Shown here in pieces: positions 5,805 through 8,824 of a DNA stretch of 8,824 bases (positions are counted from its first letter, which is position 1; the number at the start of each line of letters is the position of its first letter). A program made the position numbers and the translations under genes. The notes under the pieces were generated by a model. The model was not told where the DNA came from and searched no databases. It saw only the letters and a list, made by a program, of their open reading frames with translations. Origin of the DNA: a bacterium HR23 (GTDB lineage Bacteria > Chloroflexota > Dehalococcoidia > Lucifugimonadales > HRBIN23); contig BEHZ01000072.1 of NCBI GenBank assembly GCA_002923335.1, forward strand, positions 1-8,824, written 5' to 3'.

Positions 5805-6971
5805 GTGCCGAAACGCACTCCCTTTCGGCCATGGGCATTCGTGGGGGTGCTCCTCGCCCTGCTGCTGGGGACGCAGTGTGCTCCCCCGCCGGCCACAGCC
5901 CCCACGCCCTCGCCCCCTACCCCCTCCCCCCTGCCCAGCCCTTCCCCCACACCCGCCCCCAGCCTCACCCCGACCCTCATTGCCCCCCGGGCCATCATCA
6001 ACGGCCGCACCCTCTACCTGGAGGTGGCGGACACCTGGGAGAAGCGGGTGCAGGGGCTGATGTTCCGGGAGAGCCTGCCCCGGGAGTGGGCCATGCTCTT
6101 CATCTTTGACGAGGAGCGACGCTGGCCCTTCTGGATGAAGAACACCCTTATCCCCCTGGACATCCTGTGGCTCAACGGCCGACTGGAGATTGTGGACATC
6201 CAGACCATGCACCCGGAGCCGGGGAAGCCGGATGCTGAACTACGCACCTATTTCCCCCAGGCCCCCGCCCTCTACGCTATAGAGATGAACGCCGGCCTCG
6301 CCCAGGCCTATGGCTTTGCCCCGGGGATGCGGGTGGTCATAGAGGGCTATGTCCTCCCCTCGCCTACCCCCTCCCCCACGCCAACGCCGCTACCGACGCC
6401 CACGGCGACGCCTACCCCTGCGCCGACGCCCATACCCACGCCGACGCCCACACCTGCACCTTCGCCAACCCCCTCCCCAACGCCTTCGCCTACGCCTACC
6501 CCGCTGCCGACGCCCACACCCACCCCTGTGCCAACCCCAACCCCCACACCGACACCTTCGCCAACCCCCTCACCAACGCCCTCGCCTACGCCTACCCCGC
6601 TGCCGACGCCCACGCCCTACCCTGGGACCTACGGGGTGGCAATTCGGTGCATCTTCTACGATGGGCGGGTGCGGAACACCGAGGCGGACGAGTATGTGGA
6701 GATAGAGCACCAGGGGAGTGCCCCTGTGAACCTGCAGGGGTGGGTGCTGAAGGATGTGTCGGAGGGCTACCCCTCCTTCACCTTCCCCGCCTACACCCTT
6801 CAGCCGGGGCAGAGGATACGGGTCTATACCAACGAGGACCACCCGGAGTGGGGAGGCTTCTCCTTCCGGTATGGACGCCCCATCTGGGATAACACCAACC
6901 CCGATACCGCCGTCCTCTACGACGCCCAGGGGCGGGAAGTCTCCCGCAAGAGTTATCCGCCGGGGTGCTGA
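5805..6971 (+). CDS. Exported DUF192 protein with Pro-Thr linker and lamin-tail domain
   Basis: The 388-residue protein starts at a GTG 23 bases after purF, with only a weak AGGGCGG site. Residues 1-25 (basic KRTPFR, then AFVGVLLALLLGTQC) form an export signal. Cys25 may be lipidated, but GTQC is a poor lipobox. Residues 32-58 are a short Pro/Ser/Thr linker. Residues about 62-182 are a DUF192 domain: VADTWEKRVQGLMFRESLP, WPFWMKNTLIPLDILWL (107-123) and ALYAIEMNAGLAQAYG. Residues about 185-273 are a long PT/PS repeat linker, and 275-388 are a lamin-tail-like beta-sandwich domain: DEYVEIEHQG (295-304), LQGWVLKD (310-317), LQPGQRIRVYTNED and WDNTNPDTAVLYDAQG. Cys282 and the last residue, Cys388, could form a disulfide. 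The likely location is outside the membrane or on the cell surface. DUF192 has no settled function; lamin-tail domains in bacteria often accompany surface proteins and nucleases. Confidence 0.85.
   Translation: MPKRTPFRPWAFVGVLLALLLGTQCAPPPATAPTPSPPTPSPLPSPSPTPAPSLTPTLIAPRAIINGRTLYLEVADTWEKRVQGLMFRESLPREWAMLFIFDEERRWPFWMKNTLIPLDILWLNGRLEIVDIQTMHPEPGKPDAELRTYFPQAPALYAIEMNAGLAQAYGFAPGMRVVIEGYVLPSPTPSPTPTPLPTPTATPTPAPTPIPTPTPTPAPSPTPSPTPSPTPTPLPTPTPTPVPTPTPTPTPSPTPSPTPSPTPTPLPTPTPYPGTYGVAIRCIFYDGRVRNTEADEYVEIEHQGSAPVNLQGWVLKDVSEGYPSFTFPAYTLQPGQRIRVYTNEDHPEWGGFSFRYGRPIWDNTNPDTAVLYDAQGREVSRKSYPPGC
6355..6618 (+). repeat. In-frame Pro-Thr/Pro-Ser coding repeat
   Basis: About 260 bases consist of degenerate six-base units of the kind CCNACN, coding for alternating Pro with Thr or Ser and occasional Leu, Ala, Val or Ile. 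Within it a 62-base block occurs twice, at 6459-6520 and 6555-6616, with three differences and an offset of 96 bases (32 codons); a partial relative lies at the left end. The repeated protein segment is at residues 219-239 and 251-271. The pattern suggests recent duplication by slippage or unequal recombination, so linker length may vary between strains. Confidence 0.85.
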
Positions 6972-6996
6972 AGGCCCCCTGCCCCTGGGGTATACT
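6968..6996 (+). promoter_or_regulatory. Putative promoter of the Xsc-like gene
   Basis: TATACT at 6991-6996 is a strong -10 hexamer, preceded after 17 bases by CTGAAG (6968-6973), a weak -35 of three matches that overlaps the stop codon of the upstream gene. The expected transcript would start near 7003, about 30 bases before the ATG at 7035. This suggests that the gene can be transcribed separately from purF. Confidence 0.5.
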
Positions 6997-7034
6997 TGGG
7001 ACGGGTATGCTACACGGTAAGGAAGGGGGTTTGC

Positions 7035-8726
7035 ATGCGCCTTTCTGCAGGGCAAGCCACGGTGGAGTGCCTCAAGGCAGAAGGGGTCAAATACATCTTT
7101 GGGGTAGTGGGCTCCTCCTTCGTGGAGGTGCTGGACGCCATGTATGGGAGAGAGGACATCCGCTATGTGGGCGTGCGCCACGAGGAGGGGGGTGCCTTTA
7201 TGGCCCTGGGGTATGCCATGGCCACCGGCCAGCCAGGAGTCTGCATGGTTACCAACGGGCCGGGGGTTACCAACCTGGTAACGGGGGTGGCGGGAGCCTA
7301 TAAAGCCCACGCCCCTATGGTGGTCCTCAGCGGAGCACCCATGCTGGCCCACCTCTTCCGGGATTCCTTCCAGGAGATAGACCACCTGGGCGTTTTGCGC
7401 CCGGTGTGCAAAGCGGTTTTTCAGGTGAACCGCCCCGAGCGCATCCCCGAACTGCTTCGCCACGCCTTCCGGGTGGCCACCAGCGGGAAGATGGGGCCGG
7501 TGCTGGTGGACATCCCCCGGGACTTGTTCAACGCCACCGACCTGGAGGTGGAGGTCATCCCCCCGGAGCGCTCCCGTCCTGCCCAGCGCCCTGAGGGGGA
7601 AAGCCGTCGCATCCAGGAGGCGGCTGTGCTCCTCTCCCGCGCCCGCTTCCCGGTTATCGTTGCCGGCGGGGGGGTAAAGTGGAGCGGTGCCCATCGGGAA
7701 CTGGCCCGCCTGGCAGACTTCCTCTCTGCCCCTGTGGTGGCCTCTTACGGACGCCCCGATGTGCTCCCCAACGACCACCCCCTCTATATCGGCGTCCTGG
7801 GGCGCACCCCCGAAGCAGCCGAGGCGACCCAACGGGCGGATGTGGTCCTGGCTCTTGGCACACGCCTGGGCCACTTCACCACCTTCTACGACTACCGCTA
7901 CATCCCCCGGGACGCCCAGATTATTCAGGTGGAGATTGACCCGGTGGAGATAGGGCGCACCTTCCCGGTGGCGGTGGGCATCCAGGGGGATGCCCAGGCG
8001 GTAGCCCAGGCCCTGCTGAGCGCCCTGGAGAGGGTTGGCCCCCCGCCGGAGCGGGAGGCGCGCCTCACCTTCTCGGCCCAACTGCGGGAGAAGCGCTGGC
8101 GTCGCCTGGAGGCCGAAGGGGGGATGGGCACCCTCCCCCTCAAGCCCCAGCGGGTCATGTATGAACTGCGCCGTGCCCTGCCCCCCGACGCCTCTGTGGT
8201 CGCCGATGCGGGCGCAGCCCCCGGCTACGCCCAGGACCGCCTCTTCTTCTCCCAGCCCAACACCTTCTTCAGTTCCCTGGACCTGGGATGCGTGGGGTCG
8301 GGCTTCCCCATGGCCATTGGGGTGAAGATGGCCCGCCCCGACCGCCCCGTGGTGGCCCTCTGTGGGGATGGGGGCTTTATGATGAGCGTGCAGGAACTGG
8401 AGACGGCGGTGCGGTGGAAGGTGCCCGTGGTGGCCGTCATTATGAACAACAACTCCTGGGGGTCGGAGAAGGCCTACCAGAAGTATTTCTACAACGAGCG
8501 GTATGTGGAGGCCGACATTACCAACCCCCGGTTTGACCGCCTGGCGGAACTGTTTGGAGGGAAGGGCTTCTATGTGGAGCGCCCCCAGGAGGTGGGGGAG
8601 GCGGTGCACGAAGCCCTGCGGGCGGGGGTGCCCTCCCTTATAGAGATACCTATAGACCCCAACGAACTGCCTTTCCCCGCCCGTGCAGCGGACGTCTTCC
8701 AGGGGCGTCAGCCCACCAGCCGCTAG
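7035..8726 (+). CDS. Thiamine-diphosphate enzyme, sulfoacetaldehyde acetyltransferase-like
   Basis: The 563-residue protein has the three domains of the acetolactate synthase/pyruvate oxidase superfamily. The Pyr domain (1-165) carries the catalytic Glu50 in RHEEGGAFMALGYA and NGPGVTN at 74-80. The central domain (about 190-330) has FPVIVAGGGVKWSGAH and LALGTRLGHFTTF. The PP domain (about 370-545) holds the GDG...NN cofactor motif (444-446 and 471-473). After it comes SWGSEKAYQKYFYNERYV, where acetolactate synthases have an LGM-type sequence; WGxEK with a following Phe/Tyr-rich stretch is typical of Xsc. VGSSFVEVLD (25-34), FRDSFQEIDHL and IPRDLF also recall Xsc. Xsc turns sulfoacetaldehyde and phosphate into acetyl phosphate and sulfite. 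The substrate here is unproven, since no pta, taurine or sulfite gene is adjacent. ATG 7035 follows GGAAGGGGG (7021-7029). ruvB begins 14 bases after the stop. Confidence 0.85.
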   Translation: MRLSAGQATVECLKAEGVKYIFGVVGSSFVEVLDAMYGREDIRYVGVRHEEGGAFMALGYAMATGQPGVCMVTNGPGVTNLVTGVAGAYKAHAPMVVLSGAPMLAHLFRDSFQEIDHLGVLRPVCKAVFQVNRPERIPELLRHAFRVATSGKMGPVLVDIPRDLFNATDLEVEVIPPERSRPAQRPEGESRRIQEAAVLLSRARFPVIVAGGGVKWSGAHRELARLADFLSAPVVASYGRPDVLPNDHPLYIGVLGRTPEAAEATQRADVVLALGTRLGHFTTFYDYRYIPRDAQIIQVEIDPVEIGRTFPVAVGIQGDAQAVAQALLSALERVGPPPEREARLTFSAQLREKRWRRLEAEGGMGTLPLKPQRVMYELRRALPPDASVVADAGAAPGYAQDRLFFSQPNTFFSSLDLGCVGSGFPMAIGVKMARPDRPVVALCGDGGFMMSVQELETAVRWKVPVVAVIMNNNSWGSEKAYQKYFYNERYVEADITNPRFDRLAELFGGKGFYVERPQEVGEAVHEALRAGVPSLIEIPIDPNELPFPARAADVFQGRQPTSR

Positions 8727-8740
8727 AGAGGCGAGGGAGC

Positions 8741-8824
8741 ATGGCCCTGACCCGTCGGCTTATCTCCGGCCGCCCCCAGGGGGAAGACCTGGCCCTGGAC
8801 CGCACCCTGCGCCCCAGGACCCTG
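8741..8824 (+). CDS. ruvB: Holliday junction DNA helicase RuvB, N-terminal fragment at window edge
   Basis: Only the first 28 codons are present; the gene runs out of the window. The peptide contains ISGRPQGEDLALDRTLRPRTL, matching the conserved RuvB N-terminus in which a variable acidic stretch leads to LRPRTL before the AAA+ core. RuvB is the motor ATPase that drives branch migration of Holliday junctions with RuvA in recombinational repair. A purine-rich GAGAGG...GAGGGAG region at 8726-8739 precedes the ATG. The 14-base gap after the Xsc-like gene suggests co-transcription, although the functions are unrelated. The ATPase motifs lie beyond the window and cannot be checked. Confidence 0.85.
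   Translation, partial: MALTRRLISGRPQGEDLALDRTLRPRTL

Noticed and set aside
4582..5838. Minus-strand open frame of 418 codons opposite purF
   Set aside because: Same antisense effect of codon bias over a well-identified gene; no motif and no ribosome binding site.
6347..6613. Minus-strand frame coding Gly-Val repeats
   Set aside because: It is the complement of the Pro-Thr coding repeat. The plus-strand frame continues into real domains on both sides.
6355..6618. Possible CRISPR array or non-coding satellite
   Set aside because: There are no unique spacers between regular repeats. The units are six bases long, in frame, and code for a Pro-Thr linker.
6974..6990. Terminator hairpin after the DUF192 gene
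   Set aside because: C-run and G-run can pair only in a short stem, there is no T tract, and the bases overlap the spacer of the next promoter.
6996..7034. TTG start for the thiamine-diphosphate enzyme
   Set aside because: It overlaps the TATACT hexamer and would precede the likely transcript start; the ATG at 7035 has a strong purine tract.
6570..8609. Minus-strand open frame of 679 codons opposite the Xsc-like gene
   Set aside because: It lies opposite a gene with full family motifs. High G+C third positions remove stops from this antisense frame. The product is His/Gly/Val-rich with no recognisable domain.
7035..8726. Acetolactate synthase large subunit (ilvB)
   Set aside because: The LGM-type sequence after the cofactor Asn is replaced by WGSEK, several regions look like Xsc, and no ilvN or ilvC is adjacent.

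Overview
The window looks like bacterial chromosomal DNA of high G+C content (well over 60 % by eye, with G or C at most third codon positions). The best guess for the source is a Chloroflexota-type bacterium, perhaps Dehalococcoidia-like. The reasons are an F420-dependent NADP reductase, an eRF1-like release-factor homologue, and a secreted DUF192 / Pro-Thr linker / lamin-tail protein. This is inferred from gene content, not proven. No rRNA, tRNA, CRISPR array, transposase or phage gene was seen.

Layout, left to right. (1) 2-799 (+) is the 3' part of an unrecognised, propeller-like protein. (2) 890-3523 (+) is a probable three-gene operon: a CvpA-type membrane protein fused to a C-terminal WHy/LEA14-like domain, a TraR/DksA-type regulator with an altered zinc finger, and a baeRF-type (eRF1/Vms1-like) peptidyl-tRNA hydrolase or release-factor homologue. 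(3) 3520-4194 (-) is npdG-like and converges on the release-factor homologue, with interlocked stop codons. (4) A 186-base divergent region (4195-4380) carries facing promoter-like sequences for npdG and purF. It is the longest gene-free stretch. (5) 4381-5781 (+) is purF, followed closely by 5805-6971 (+), the DUF192/lamin-tail protein. (6) 7035-8726 (+) has its own promoter-like sequence and encodes a thiamine-diphosphate enzyme that resembles sulfoacetaldehyde acetyltransferase (Xsc) more than acetolactate synthase. (7) 8741-8824 (+) is the start of ruvB, cut by the window edge.

The genes at 4381-8824 are mainly metabolic or housekeeping and do not form one pathway. The most suggestive group is 890-3523. 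It joins a membrane protein with a stress-associated extracytoplasmic-type domain, an RNA-polymerase-binding-type regulator and a ribosome-rescue-type protein, so a stress or translation-arrest module is a reasonable but untested idea. Several proteins show departures from family norm: the CvpA-WHy fusion, Asp in place of a zinc-finger Cys, a catalytic loop lacking the expected Gln, and the DUF192-lamin-tail fusion.
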